NCBI RefSeq assembly: GCF_037975245.1 | Contig: NC_092563.1 | Coordinates: 30,717,960-30,781,959 of the forward strand | DNA from: Apostichopus japonicus | Taxonomy: Eukaryota > Echinodermata > Holothuroidea > Aspidochirotida > Stichopodidae | DNA length: 64,000 nt | Reading direction: 5' to 3' | In this document: piece after piece, positions 27,921-43,900 of the stretch | Numbering within the stretch: position 1 is the first letter of the stretch | Layout: every line of letters begins with the position of its first letter | Translations under genes and position numbers: made by a program | Notes under the pieces: generated by a model | The model's input: the letters and a program-made list of their open reading frames with translations, nothing else | What the model was told of the DNA's origin: nothing | The model's database searches: none

Positions 27921-30900
27921 CTAGGATCAAATAATTTAAAATATATATATCAATAACCTTAAATATCAATGAAATTGTGATGTCAAATTACACACCTAGC
28001 AGGCAGTTTGTCTGTCATGAAACATTAACATATAAAAACAAAGATAAAGAAATGGGAGGGGAAAGGATGAAGAAAGAAAGATGATACTTCTTGTGCAATA
28101 TGACTAAGTACGAAGCACTGAGCAGACTCTCTCTCTTTCAAGAATAGTCACTCACCATCAATGAAGAAAGAAAGAAAGATGATACTTCTTATGCAATATG
28201 ACTAAGTACAAATCACTGAGCAGACTCTCTCTCTCTCAAGAATAGTCACTCACCATCAATGAAGAAAGAAAGAAAGATGATACTTCTTGTGCAATATGAC
28301 TAAGTACAAATCACTGAGCAGACTCTCTCTCAAGAATAGTCACTCACCATCAATGAAGAAAGAAAGATGATACTTCTTATGCAATATGACTAAGTACAAA
28401 TCACTGAGCAGACTCTCTCTCTCTCTTTCAAGAATAGTCACACACCATCAATGAAGAAAGAAAGAAAGATGATACTTCTTGTGCAATACGACTAAGTACG
28501 AAGCACTGAGCAGACTCTCTCTCTTTCAAGAATAGTCACTCACCATCAATGAAGAAAGAAAGATGATACTTCTTATGCAATACGACTAAGAACAAATCAC
28601 TGAGCAGACTCTCTCTCTCTCTTTCAAGAATAGTCACACACAATCAATGAAGAAAGAAAGAAAATGATACTTCTTGTGTAATACGACTAAGTACAAAGCA
28701 CTGAGCAGACTCTCTCTCTCAAGAATAGTCACTCACCATCAATGAAGAAAGAAAGATGATACTTCTTATGCAATACGACTAAATACAAATCACTGAGCAG
28801 ACTTTCTCTCTTTCAAGAATAGTCACTCACCATCAATGAAGAAAGAAAGATGATACTTCTTATGCAATACGACTAAGTACGAAGCACTGAGCAGACTCTC
28901 TCTCTTTCAAGAATAGTCACTCACCATCAATGAAGAAAGAAAGAAAATGATACTTCTTATGCAATACGACTAAGTACAAATCACTGAGCAGACTCCCTCT
29001 CTCTTTCAAGAATAGTCACACATCATCAATGAAGAAAGAAAGAAAATGATACTTCTTGTGTAATACGACTAAGTACAAAGCACTGAGCAGACTCTCTCTC
29101 TCAAGAATAGTCACTCACCATCAATGAAGAAAGAAAGATGATACTTCTTATGCAGTACGACTAAATACAAATCACTGAGCAGACTTTCTCTCTCTCTCAA
29201 GAATAGTCACACACCATCAATGAAGAAAGAAAGAAAATGATACTTCTTATGCAATACAACTAAGTATAAATCACTGAGCAGACTCTCTCTCTTTCAAGAA
29301 TAGTCACACACCATCAATGAAGAAAGAAAGATGATACTTCTTATGCAATACGACTAAGTACAAATCACTGAGCAGACTCTCTCTCTTTCAAGAATAGTCA
29401 CTCACCATCAATGAAGAAAGAAAGAAAATGATACTTCTTGTGTAATACGACTAAGTAAGAAGCACTGAGCAGATTCTCTCTCTCAAGAATAGTCACTCAC
29501 CATCAATGAATAAAGAAGGATGATACTTCTTATGCAATACGACTAAATACAAATCACTGAGCAGACTCTCTCTCTCTCTCAAGAATAGTCACACACCATC
29601 AATGAAGAAAGAAAGATGATACTTCTTATGCAATACGACTAAGTACAAAGCACTGAGCAGACTCTCTCTCTCAAGAATAGTCACACACCATCAATGAAGA
29701 AAGAAAGAAAATGATACTTCTTATGTAATACGACTAAATACAAATCACTGGGCAGACTCTCTCTCTCTCTTCAAAGAATAGTCACACACCATCAATGAAG
29801 AAAGAAAGAAAATGATACTTCTTATGCAATACGACTAAATACAAATCACTGAGCAGACTCTCTCTCTCAAGAATAGTCACTCACCATCAATGAAGAAAGA
29901 AAGATGATACTTCTTATGCAATATGACTAAATACAAATCACTGAGCAGACTTTCTCTCTTTCAAGAATAGTCACACACCATCAATGAAGAAAGAAAGAAA
30001 GATGATACTTCTTATGCAATACGACTAAATACAAATCACTGAGCAGACTCTCTCTCTCAAGAATAGTCACACACCATCAATGAAGAAAGAAAGAAAGATG
30101 ATACTTCTTATGCAATACGACTAAGTACGAAGCACTGAGCAGACTCTCTCTCTCAAGAATAGTCACACACCATCAATGAAGAAAGAAAGAAAGATGATAC
30201 TTCTTATGCAATACGACTAAGTACAAATCACTGAGCAGACTTTCTCTCTCTCTCAAGAATAGTCACACACCATCAATGAAGAAAGAAAGCAAGATGATAC
30301 TTCTTGTGCAATACGACTAAGTACAAATCACTGAGCAGACTCTCTCTCTTTCAAGAATAGTCACACACCATCAATGAAGAAAGAAAGAAAGATGATACTT
30401 CTTATGCAGTACGACTAAGTACAAATCACTGAGCAGACTTTCTCTCTCTCTCTCAAGAATAGTCACACACCATCAATGAAGAAAGAAAGCAAGATGATAC
30501 TTCTTGTGCAATACGACTAAGTACAAATCATTGAGCAGACTCTCTCTCTTTCAAGAATAGTCACACACCATCAATGAAGAAAGAAAGAAAGATGATACTT
30601 CTTATGCAATACGACTAAGTACAAATCACTGAGCAGACTCTCTCTCTTTCAAGAATAGTCACACACCATCAATGAAGAAAGAGAGATGATACTTCTTATG
30701 CAATACGACTAAATACAAATCACTGAGCAGACTCTCTCTCTCTTTCAAGAATAGTCACACACCATCAATGAAGAAAGAAAGAAAGATGATACTTCTTATG
30801 CAATACGACTAAGTTCAAATCACTGAGCAGACTCTCTGTCTTTCAAGAATAGTCACTCACCATCAATGAAGAAAGAAAGATGATACTTCTTATGCAATAC

Positions 30901-33900
30901 GACTAAATACAAATCACTGAGCAGACTCTCTCTCTCTCAAGAATAGTCACACACCATCAATGAAGAAAGAAAGATGATACTTCTTATGCAATACGACTAA
31001 GTACAAATCACTGAGCAGACTCTCTCTCTCTCAAGAATAGTCACTCACCATCAATGAAGAAAGAAAAATGATACTTCTTATGCAATACGACTAAGTACAA
31101 ATCACTGAGCAGACTCTCTCTCTTTCAAGAATAGTCACTCACCATCAATGAAGAAAGAAAGATGATACTTCTTATGCAATACGACTAAGTACAAATCACT
31201 GAGCAGACTCTCTCTCTTTCTAGAATAGTCACACACCATCAATGAAAAAAGAAAGAAAGATGATACTTCTTATGCAATACGACTAAGTACAAATCACTGA
31301 GCAGACTCTCTCTCTCTCTCTCTCTCAAGAATAGTCACACACCATCAATGAAGAAAGAAAGAAAAATGATACTTCTTATGCAATCCGACTAAGTAAGAAG
31401 CAGACTCTCTCTCTCTCAAGAATAGTCACTCACCATCAATGAAGAAAGAAAGATGATACTTCTTGTGCAATACGACTAAGTACAAATCACTGAGCAGACT
31501 CTCTCTCTCTCTCTCAAGAATAGTCACACACCATCAATGAAGAAAGAAAGAAAAATGATACTTCTTATGCAATACGACTAAGTAAGAAGCAGACTCTCTC
31601 TCTCTCAAGAATAGTCACTCACCATCAATGAAGAAAGAAAGATGATACTTCTTGTGCAATACGACTAAGTACAAATCACTGAGCAGACTCTCTCTCTCTC
31701 TCTCAAGAATAGTCACACACCATCAATGAAGAAAGAAAGAAAAATGATACTTCTTATGCAATACGACTAAGTAAGAAGCAGACTCTCTCTCTCTCAAGAA
31801 TAGTCACTCACCATCAATGAAGAAAGAAAGATGATACTTCTTGTGCAATACGACTAAGTACAAATCACTGAGCAGACTCTCTCTCTTTCAAGAATAGTCA
31901 CTCACCATCAATGAAGAAAGAAAGAAAGATGATACTTCTTATGCAATATGACTAAGTACAAATCACTGAGCAGACTCTCTCTCTCAAGAATAGTCACTCA
32001 CCATCAATGAAGAAAGAAAGAAAGATGATACTTCTTATGCAATACGACTAAGTACAAATCACTGAGCAGACTCTCTCTCTTTCAAGAATAGTCACTCACC
32101 ATCAATGAAGAAAGAAAAATGATACTTCTTATGCAATACGACTAAGTACAAATCACTGAGCAGACTCTCTCTCTTTCAAGAATAGTCACTCACCATCAAT
32201 GAAGAAAGAAAGAAAGAAAGATGATACTTCTTATGCAATACGACTAAGTACAAATCACTGAGCAGACTCTCTCTCTTTCTAGAATAGTCACACACCATCA
32301 ATGAAGAAAGAAAGAAAGATGATACTTCTTATGCAATACGACTAAGTAAAAATCACTGAGCAGACTCTCTCTCTTTCAAGAATAGTCACACACCATCAAT
32401 GAAGAAAGAAAGATGATACTTCTTATGCAATACGACTAAATACAAATCACTGAACAGACTCTCTCTCTTTCAAGAATAGTCACACACCATCAATGAAGAA
32501 AGAAAGAAAGATGATACTTCTTATGCAATACGACTAAGTTCAAATCACTGAGCAGACTCTCTCTCTTTCTAGAATAGTCACACACCATCAATGAAGAAAG
32601 AAAGATGATACTTCTTATGCAATACGACTAAATACAAATCACTGAGCAGACTCTCTCTCTCTCTCAAGAATAGTCACACACCATCAATGAAGAAAGAAAG
32701 ATGATACTTCTTATGCAATACGACTAAGTACAAATCACTGAGCAGACTCTCTCTCTCTCAAGAATAGTCACTCACCATCAATGAAGAAAGAAAAATGATA
32801 CTTCTTATGCAATACGACTAAGTACAAATCACTGAGCAGACTCTCTCTCTTTCAAGAATAGTCACTCACCATCAATGAAGAAAGAAAGAAAGAAAGATGA
32901 TACTTCTTATGCAATACGACTAAGTACAAATCACTGAGCAGACTCTCTCTCTTTCTAGAATAGTCACACACCATCAATGAAAAAAGAAAGATGATACTTC
33001 TTATGCAATACGACTAAGTACAAATCACTGAGCAGACTCTCCACCTCTCTCTCTCTCAAGAATAGTCACACACCATCAATGAAGAAAGAAAGAAAATTGA
33101 TACTTCTTATGCAATCCGACTAAGTAAGAAGCAGACTCTCTCTCTCTCAAGAATAGTCACTCACCATCAATGAAGAAAGAAAGATGATACTTCTTGTGCA
33201 ATACGACTAAGTACAAATCACTGAGCAGACTCTCTCTCTCTCTCTCAAGAATAGTCACACACCATCAATGAAGAAAGAAAGATGATACTTCTTATGCAAT
33301 ATGACTAAGTACAAATCACTGAGCAGACTCTCTCTCTCAAGAATAGTCACTCACCATCAATGAAGAAAGAAAGAAAGATGATACTTCTTATGCAATACGA
33401 CTAAGTACAAATCACTGAGCAGACTCTCTCTCTTTCAAGAATAGTCACTCACCATCAATGAAGAAAGAAAAATGATACTTCTTATGCAATACGACTAAGT
33501 ACAAATCACTGAGCAGACTCTCTCTCTTTCAAGAATAGTCACTCACCATCAATGAAGAAAGAAAGAAAGAAAGATGATACTTCTTATGCAATACGACTAA
33601 GTACAAATCACTGAGCAGACTCTCTCTCTTTCTAGAATAGTCACACACCATCAATGAAGAAAGAAAGATGATACTTCTTATGCAATACGACTAAGTACAA
33701 ATCACTGAGCAGACTCTCTCTCTTTCAAGAATAGTCACACACCATCAATGAAGAAAGAAAGATGATACTTCTTATGCAATACGACTAAGTACAAATCACT
33801 GAGCAGACTCTCTCTCTCTCAAGAATAGTCACTCACCATCAATGAAGAAAGAAAGATGATACTTCTTATGCAATATGACTAAGTACAAATCACTGAGCAG

Positions 33901-36900
33901 ACTCTCTCTGTCTCTTTCAAGAATAGTCACACACCATCAATGAAGAAAGAAAGAAAGATGATACTTCTTGTGCAATACGACTAAGTACGAAGCACTGAGC
34001 AGACTCTCTCTCATTCTCAAGAATAGTCACCATCAATGAAGAAAGAAAGATGATACTTCTTATGCAATACGACTAAGAACAAATCACTGAGCAGACTCTC
34101 TCTCTCTCTTTCAAGAATAGTCACACACCATCAATGAAGAAAGAAAGAAAATGATACTTCTTGTGTAATACGACTAAGTACAAAGCACTGAGCAGACTCT
34201 CTCTCTCAAGAATAGTCACTCACCATCAATGAAGAAAGAAAGATGATACTTCTTGTGCAATACGACTAAGTACAAATCACTGAGCAGACTCTTTCTCTCT
34301 CTTTCAAGAATAGTCACACACCATCAATGAAGAAAGAAAGAAAATGATACTTCTTGTGTAATACGACTAAGTACAAATCACTGAGCAGACTCTCTCTCTT
34401 TCAAGAATAGTCACTCACCATCAATGAAGAAAGAAAGAAAGAAAGATGATACTTCTTATGCAATACGACTAAGTACAAATCACTGAGCAGACTCTCTCTC
34501 TTTCTAGAATAGTCACACACCATCAATGAAAAAAGAAAGAAAGATGATACTTCTTATGCAATACGACTAAGTACAAATCACTGAGCAGACTCTCTCTTTC
34601 TCTCTCTCTCAAGAATAGTCACACACCATCAATGAAGAAAGAAAGAAAATTGATACTTCTTATGCAATCCGACTAAGTAAGAAGCAGACTCTCTCTCTCT
34701 CAAGAATAGTCACTCACCATCAATGAAGAAAGAAAGATGATACTTCTTGTGCAATACGACTAAGTACAAATCACTGAGCAGACTCTCTCTCTCTCTCTCA
34801 AGAATAGTCACACACCATCAATGAAGAAAGAAAGAAAAATGATACTTCTTATGCAATACGACTAAGTAAGAAGCAGACTCTCTCTCTCTCAAGAATAGTC
34901 ACTCACCATCAATGAAGAAAGAAAGATGATACTTCTTGTGCAATACGACTAAGTACAAATCACTGAGCAGACTCTCTCTCTTTCAAGAATAGTCACTCAC
35001 CATCAATGAAGAAAGAAAGAAAGATGATACTTCTTATGCAATATGACTAAGTACAAATCACTGAGCAGACTCTCTCTCTCAAGAATAGTCACTCACCATC
35101 AATGAAGAAAGAAAGAAAGATGATACTTCTTATGCAATACGACTAAGTACAAATCACTGAGCAGACTCTCTCTCTTTCAAGAATAGTCACTCACCATCAA
35201 TGAAGAAAGATAAATGATACTTCTTATGCAATACGACTAAGTACAAATCACTGAGCAGACTCTCTCTCTTTCAAGAATAGTCACTCACCATCAATGAAGA
35301 AAGAAAGAAAGAAAGATGATACTTCTTATGCAATACGACTAAGTACAAATCACTGAGCAGACTCTCTCTCTTTCTAGAATAGTCACACACCATCATTGAA
35401 GAAAGAAAGAAAGATGATACTTCTTATGCAATACGACTAAGTACAAATCACTGAGCAGACTCTCTCTCTTTCAAGAATAGTCACACACCATCAATGAAGA
35501 AAGAAAGATGATACTTCTTATGCAATACGACTAAATACAAATCACTGAACAGACTCTCTCTCTTTCAAGAATAGTCACACACCATCAATGAAGAAAGAAA
35601 GAAAGATGATACTTCTTGTGCAATATGACTAAGTACAAATTACTGAGCAGACTCTCTCTCTTTCAAGAATAGTCACTCACCATCAATGAAGAGAGAAAGA
35701 AAGATGATACTTCTTGTGCAATATGACTAAGTACAAATCACTGAGCAGACTCTCTCTCTTTCAAGAATAGTCACTCACCATCAATGAAGAGAGAAAGAAA
35801 GATGATACTTCTTATGCAATATGACTAAGTACAAATCACTGAGCAGACTCTCTCTCTCTCAAGAATAGTCACTCACCATCAATGAAGAAAGAAAGAAAGA
35901 TGATACTTCTTGTGCAATATGACTAAGTACAAATCACTGAGCAGACTCTCTCTCAAGAATAGTCACTCACCATCAATGAAGAAAGAAAGATGATACTTCT
36001 TATGCAATATGACTAAGTACAAATCACTGAGCAGACTCTCTCTCTCTCTTTCAAGAATAGTCACACACCATCAATGAAGAAAGAAAGAAAGATGATACTT
36101 CTTGTGCAATACGACTAAGTACGAAGCACTGAGCAGACTCTCTCTCTTTCAAGAATAGTCACTCACCATCAATGAAGAAAGAAAGATGATACTTCTTATG
36201 CAATACGACTAAGAACAAATCACTGAGCAGACTCTCTCTCTCTCTTTCAAGAATAGTCACACACAATCAATGAAGAAAGAAAGAAAATGATACTTCTTGT
36301 GTAATACGACTAAGTACAAAGCACTGAGCAGACTCTCTCTCTCAAGAATAGTCACTCACCATCAATGAAGAAAGAAAGATGATACTTCTTATGCAATACG
36401 ACTAAATACAAATCACTGAGCAGACTTTCTCTCTTTCAAGAATAGTCACTCACCATCAATGAAGAAAGAAAGATGATACTTCTTATGCAATACGACTAAG
36501 TACGAAGCACTGAGCAGACTCTCTCTCTTTCAAGAATAGTCACTCACCATCAATGAAGAAAGAAAGAAAATGATACTTCTTATGCAATACGACTAAGTAC
36601 AAATCACTGAGCAGACTCTTTCTCTCTCTTTCAAGAATAGTCACACACCATCAATGAAGAAAGAAAGAAAATGATACTTCTTGTGTAATACGACTAAGTA
36701 CAAATCACTGAGCAGACTCTCTCTCTTTCAAGAATAGTCACTCACCATCAATGAAGAAAGAAAGAAAGATGATACTTCTTATGCAATACGACTAAGTACA
36801 AATCACTGAGCAGACTCTCTCTCTTTCAAGAATAGTCACACACCATCAATGAAGAAAGAAAGATGATACTTCTTATGCAATACGACTAAATACAAATCAC

Positions 36901-39900
36901 TGAACAGACTCTCTCTCTTTCAAGAATAGTCACACACCATCAATGAAAAAAGAAAGAAAGATGATACTTCTTATGCAATACAACTAAGTACAAATCACTG
37001 AGCAGACTCTCTCTTTCTCTCTCTCTCAAGAATAGTCACACACCATCAATGAAGAAAGAAAGAAAATTGATACTTCTTATGCAATCCGACTAAGTAAGAA
37101 GCAGACTCTCTCTCTCTCAAGAATAGTCACTCACCATCAATGAAGAAAGAAAGATGATACTTCTTGTGCAATACGACTAAGTACAAATCACTGAGCAGAC
37201 TCTCTCTCTCTCTCAAGAATAGTCACACACCATCAATGAAGAAAGAAAGAAAAATGATACTTCTTATGCAATACGACTAAGTAAGAAGCAGACTCTCTCT
37301 CTCTCAAGAATAGTCACTCACCATCAATGAAGAAAGAAAGATGATACTTCTTGTGCAATACGACTAAGTACAAATCACTGAGCAGACTCTCTCTCTTTCA
37401 AGAATAGTCACTCACCATCAATGAAGAAAGAAAGAAAGATGATACTTCTTATGCAATATGACTAAGTACAAATCACTGAGCAGACTCTCTCTCTCAAGAA
37501 TAGTCACTCACCATCAATGAAGAAAGAAAGAAAGATGATACTTCTTATGCAATACGACTAAGTACAAATCACTGAGCAGACTCTCTCTCTTTCAAGAATA
37601 GTCACTCACCATCAATGAAGAAAGAAAAATGATACTTCTTATGCAATACGACTAAGTACAAATCACTGAGCAGACTCTCTCTCTTTCAAGAAAAGTCACT
37701 CACCATCAATGAAGAAAGAAAGAAAGATGATACTTCTTATGCAATACGACTAAGTACAAATCACTGAGCAGACTCTCTCTCTTTCTAGAATAGTCACACA
37801 CCATCAATGAAGAAAGAAAGAAAGATGATACTTCTTATGCAATACGACTAAGTACAAATCACTGAGCAGACTCTCTCTCTTTCAAGAATAGTCACACACC
37901 ATCAATGAAGAAAGAAAGATGATACTTCTTATGCAATACGACTAAATACAAATCACTGAACAGACTCTCTCTCTTTCAAGAATAGTCACACACCATCAAT
38001 GAAGAAAGAAAGAAAGATGATACTTCTTGTGCAATATGACTAAGTACAAATCACTGAGCAGACTCTCTCTCTTTCAAGAATAGTCACTCACCATCAATGA
38101 AGAGAGAAAGAAAGATGATACTTCTTGTGCAATATGACTAAGTACAAATCACTGAGCAGACTCTCTCTCTCTCAAGAATAGTCACTCACCATCAATGAAG
38201 AAAGAAAGATGATACTTCTTATGCAATATGACTAAGTACAAATCACTGAGCAGACTCTCTCTGTCTCTTTCAAGAATAGTCACACACCATCAATGAAGAA
38301 AGAAAGAAAGATGATACTTCTTGTGCAATACGACTAAGTACGAAGCACTGAGCAGACTCTCTCTCTTTCTCAAGAATAGTCACTCACCATCAATGAAGAA
38401 AGAAAAATGATACTTCTTATGCAATACGACTAAGTACAAATCACTGAGCAGACTCTCTCTCTTTCAAGAATAGTCACTCACCATCAATGAAGAAAGAAAG
38501 AAAGATGATACTTCTTATGCAATACGACTAAGTACAAATCACTGAGCAGACTCTCTCTCTTTCTAGAATAGTCACACACCATCAATGAAGAAAGAAAGAA
38601 AGATGATACTTCTTATGCAATACGACTAAGTACAAATCACTGAGCAGACTCTCTCTCTTTCAAGAATAGTCACACACCATCAATGAAGAAAGAAAGATGA
38701 TACTTCTTATGCAATACGACTAAATACAAATCACTGAACAGACTCTCTCTCTTTCAAGAATAGTCACACACCATCAATGAAGAAAGAAAGAAAGATGATA
38801 CTTCTTGTGCAATATGACTAAGTACAAATCACTGAGCAGACTCTCTCTCTTTCAAGAATAGTCACACACCATCAATGAAGAGAGAAAGAAAGATGATACT
38901 TCTTGTGCAATATGACTAAGTACAAATCACTGAGCAGACTCTCTCTCTCTCAAGAATAGTCACTCACCATCAATGAAGAAAGAAAGATGATACTTCTTAT
39001 GCAATATGACTAAGTACAAATCACTGAGCAGACTCTCTCTGTCTCTTTCAAGAATAGTCACACACCATCAATGAAGAAAGAAAGAAAGATGATACTTCTT
39101 GTGCAATACGACTAAGTACGAAGCACTGAGCAGACTCTCTCTCTTTCTCAAGAATAGTCACTCACCATCAATGAAGAAAGAAAGATGATACTTCTTATGC
39201 AATACGACTAAGAACAAATCACTGAGCAGACTCTCTCTCTCTCTTTCAAGAATAGTCACACACCATCAATGAAGAAAGAAAGAAAATGATACTTCTTGTG
39301 TAATACGACTAAGTACAAAGCACTGAGCAGACTCTCTCTCTCAAGAATAGTCACTCACCATCAATGAAGAAAGAAAGATGATACTTCTTATGCAATACGA
39401 CTAAATACAAATCACTGAGCAGACTTTCTCTCTTTCAAGAATAGTCACTCACCATCAATGAAGAAAGAAAGAAAGATGATACTTCTTATGCAATACGACT
39501 AAGTACGAAGCACTGAGCAGACTCTCTCTCTTTCAAGAATAGTCACACACCATCAATGATAAAAGAAAGAAAATGATACTTCTTGTGTAATACGAATAAG
39601 TACAAAGCACTGAGCAGACTCTCTCTCTCTCAAGAATAGTCACTCACCATCAATGAAGAAAGAAAGATGATACTTCTTATGCAGTACGACTAAATACAAA
39701 TCACTGAGCAGACTTTCTCTCTTTCAAGAATAGTCACTCACCATCAATGAAGAAAGAAAGAAAATGATACTTCTTATGCAATACAACTAAGTATAAATCA
39801 CTGAGCAGACTCTCTCTCTTTCAAGAATAGTCACACACCATCAATGAAGAAAGAAAGATGATACTTCTTATGCAATACGACTAAGTACAAATCACTGAGC

Positions 39901-40999
39901 AGCTCTCTCTCTTTCAAGAATAGTCACTCACCATCAATGAAGAACGAAAGAAAATGATACTTCTTGTGTAATACGACTAAATAAGAAGCACTGAGCAGAT
40001 TCTCTCTCTCAAGAATAGTCACTCACCATCAATGAAGAAAGAAGGATGATACTTCTTATGCAATACGACTAAATACAAATCACTGAGCAGACTCTCTCTC
40101 TCTCTCAAGAATAGTCACACACCATCAATGAAGAAAGAAAGATGATACTTCTTATGCAATACGACTAAGTACAAAGCACTGAGCAGACTCTCTCTCTCAA
40201 GAATAGTCACACACCATCAATGAAGAAAGAAAGAAAATGATACTTCTTATGTAATACGACTAAATACAAATCACTGGGCAGACTCTCTCTCTCTCTTCAA
40301 AGAATAGTCACACACCATCAATGAAGAAAGAAAGAAAGATGATACTTCTTATGCAATACGACTAAGTACGAAGCACTGAGCAGACTCTCTCTCTCAAGAA
40401 TAGTCACACACCATCAATGAAGAAAGAAAGATGATACTTCTTATGCAATACGACTAAGTACAAATCACTGAGCAGACTCTCTCTCTCTCTTTCAAGAATA
40501 GTCACACACCATCAATGAAGAAAGAAAGCAAGATGATACTTCTTGTGCAATACGACTAAGTACAAATCACTGAGCAGACTCTCTCTCTTTCAAGAATAGT
40601 CACACACCATCAATGAAGAAAGAAAGAAAGATGATACTTCTTATGCAATACGACTAAGTACAAATCACTGAGCAGACTTTCTCTCTCTCTCTCAAGAATA
40701 GTCACACACCATCAATGAAGAAAGAAAGAAAGATGATACTTCTTATGCAATACGACTAAGTACAAATCACTGAGCAGACTCTCTCTCTTTCAAGAATAGT
40801 CACACACCATCAATGAAGAAAGAAAGATGATACTTCTTATGCAATACGACTAAATACAAATCACTGAGCAGACTCTCTGTCTCTTTCAAGAATAGTCACA
40901 CACCATCAATGAAGAAAGAAAGAAAGATGATACTTCTTATGCAATACGACTAAGTTCAAATCACTGAGCAGACTCTCTGTCTTTCAAGAATAGTCACAC

Positions 41000-43900
41000 A
41001 CCATCCATGAAGAAAGAAAGATGATACTTCTTATGCAATACGACTAAATACAAATCACTGAGCAGACTCTCTCTCTCTCAAGAATAGTCACACACCATCA
41101 ATGAAGAAAGATGATACTTCTTATGCAATACGACTAAGTACAAATCACTGAGCAGACTCTCTCTCTCTCAAGAATAGTCACTCACCATCAATGAAGAAAG
41201 AAAAATGATACTTCTTATGCAATACGACTAAGTACAAATCACTGAGCAGACTCTCTCTCTTTCAAGAATAGTCACTCACCATCAATGAAGAAAGAAAGAA
41301 AGAAAGATGATACTTCTTATGCAATACGACTAAGTACAAATCACTGAGCAGACTCTCTCTCTTTCTAGAATAGTCACACACCATCAATGAAAAAAGAAAG
41401 AAAGATGATACTTCTTATGCAATACGACTAAGTACAAATCACTGAGCAGACTCTCTCTCTCTCTCTCTCTCAAGAATAGTCACACACCATCAATGAAGAA
41501 AGAAAGAAAAATGATACTTCTTATGCAATCCGACTAAGTAAGAAGCAGACTCTCTCTCTCTCAAGAATAGTCACTCACCATCAATGAAGAAAGAAAGATG
41601 ATACTTCTTGTGCAATACGACTAAGTACAAATCACTGAGCAGACTCTCTCTCTCTCTCTCAAGAATAGTCACACACCATCAATGAAGAAAGAAAGAAAGA
41701 TGATACTTCTAATGCAATACGACTAAGTACAAATCACTGAGCAGACTCTCTCTCTCTCTTTCAAGAATAGTCACACACCATCAATGAAGAAAGAAAGCAA
41801 GATGATACTTCTTGTGCAATACGACTAAGTACAAATCACTGAGCAGACTCTCTCTCTTTCAAGAATAGTCACACACCATCAATGAAGAAAGAAAGAAAGA
41901 TGATACTTCTTATGCAATACGACTAAGTACAAATCACTGAGCAGACTCTCTCTCTTTCAAGAATAGTCACACACCATCAATGAAGAAAGAAAGATGATAC
42001 TTCTTATGCAATACGACTAAATACAAATCACTGAGCAGACTCTCTCTCTCTTTCAAGAATAGTCACACACCATCAATGAAGAAAGAAAGAAAGATGATAC
42101 TTCTTATGCAATACGACTAAGTTCAAATCACTGAGCAGACTCTCTCTCTCTCAAGAATAGTCACACACCATCAATGAAGAAAGATGATACTTCTTATGCA
42201 ATACGACTAAGTACAAATCACTGAGCAGACTCTCTCTCTCTCAAGAATAGTCACTCACCATCAATGAAGAAAGAAAAATGATACTTCTTATGCAATACGA
42301 CTAAGTACAAATCACTGAGCAGACTCTCTCTCTTTCAAGAATAGTCACTCACCATCAATGAAGAAAGAAAGAAAGAAAGATGATACTTCTTATGCAATAC
42401 GACTAAGTACAAATCACTGAGCAGACTCTCTCTCTTTCTAGAATAGTCACACACCATCAATGAAAAAAGAAAGAAAGATGATACTTCTTATGCAATACGA
42501 CTAAGTACAAATCACTGAGCAGACTCTCTCTCTCTCTCTCTCTCAAGAATAGTCACACACCATCAATGAAGAAAGAAAGAAAAATGATACTTCTTATGCA
42601 ATCCGACTAAGTAAGAAGCAGACTCTCTCTCTCTCAAGAATAGTCACTCACCATCAATGAAGAAAGAAAGATGATACTTCTTGTGCAATACGACTAAGTA
42701 CAAATCACTGAGCAGACTCTCTCTCTCTCTCTCAAGAATAGTCACACACCATCAATGAAGAAAGAAAGAAAGATGATACTTCTAATGCAATACGACTAAG
42801 TACAAATCACTGAGCAGACTCTCTCTCTCTCTTTCAAGAATAGTCACACACCATCAATGAAGAAAGAAAGCAAGATGATACTTCTTGTGCAATACGACTA
42901 AGTACAAATCACTGAGCAGACTCTCTCTCTTTCAAGAATAGTCACACACCATCAATGAAGAAAGAAAGAAAGATGATACTTCTTATGCAATACGACTAAG
43001 TACAAATCACTGAGCAGACTCTCTCTCTTTCAAGAATAGTCACACACCATCAATGAAGAAAGAAAGATGATACTTCTTATGCAATACGACTAAATACAAA
43101 TCACTGAGCAGACTCTCTCTCTCTTTCAAGAATAGTCACACACCATCAATGAAGAAAGAAAGATGATACTTCTTATGCAATACGACTAAGTTCAAATCAC
43201 TGAGCAGACTCTCTCTCTCTCAAGAATAGTCACTCACCATCAATGAAGAAAGAAAAATGATACTTCTTATGCAATACGACTAAGTACAAATCAATGAGCA
43301 GACTCTCTCTCTTTCAAGAATAGTCACTCACCATCAATGAAGAAAGAAAGAAAGAAAGATGATACTTCTTATGCAATACGACTAAGTACAAATCACTGAG
43401 CAGACTCTCTCTCTTTCTAGAATAGTCACACACCATCAATGAAAAAAGAAAGAAAGATGATACTTCTTATGCAATACGACTAAGTACAAATCACTGAGCA
43501 GACTCTCTCTCTCTCTCTCTCTCAAGAATAGTCACACACCATCAATGAAGAAAGAAAGAAAAATGATACTTCTTATGCAATCCGACTAAGTAAGAAGCAG
43601 ACTCTCTCTCTCTCAAGAATAGTCACTCACCATCAATGAAGAAAGAAAGATGATACTTCTTGTGCAATACGACTAAGTACAAATCACTGAGCAGACTCTC
43701 TCTCTCTCTCTCAAGAATAGTCACACACCATCAATGAAGAAAGAAAGAAAAATGATACTTCTTATGCAATCCGACTAAGTAAGAAGCAGACTCTCTCTCT
43801 CTCAAGAATAGTCACTCACCATCAATGAAGAAAGAAAGATGATACTTCTTGTGCAATACGACTAAGTACAAATCACTGAGCAGACTCTCTCTCTCTCTCT

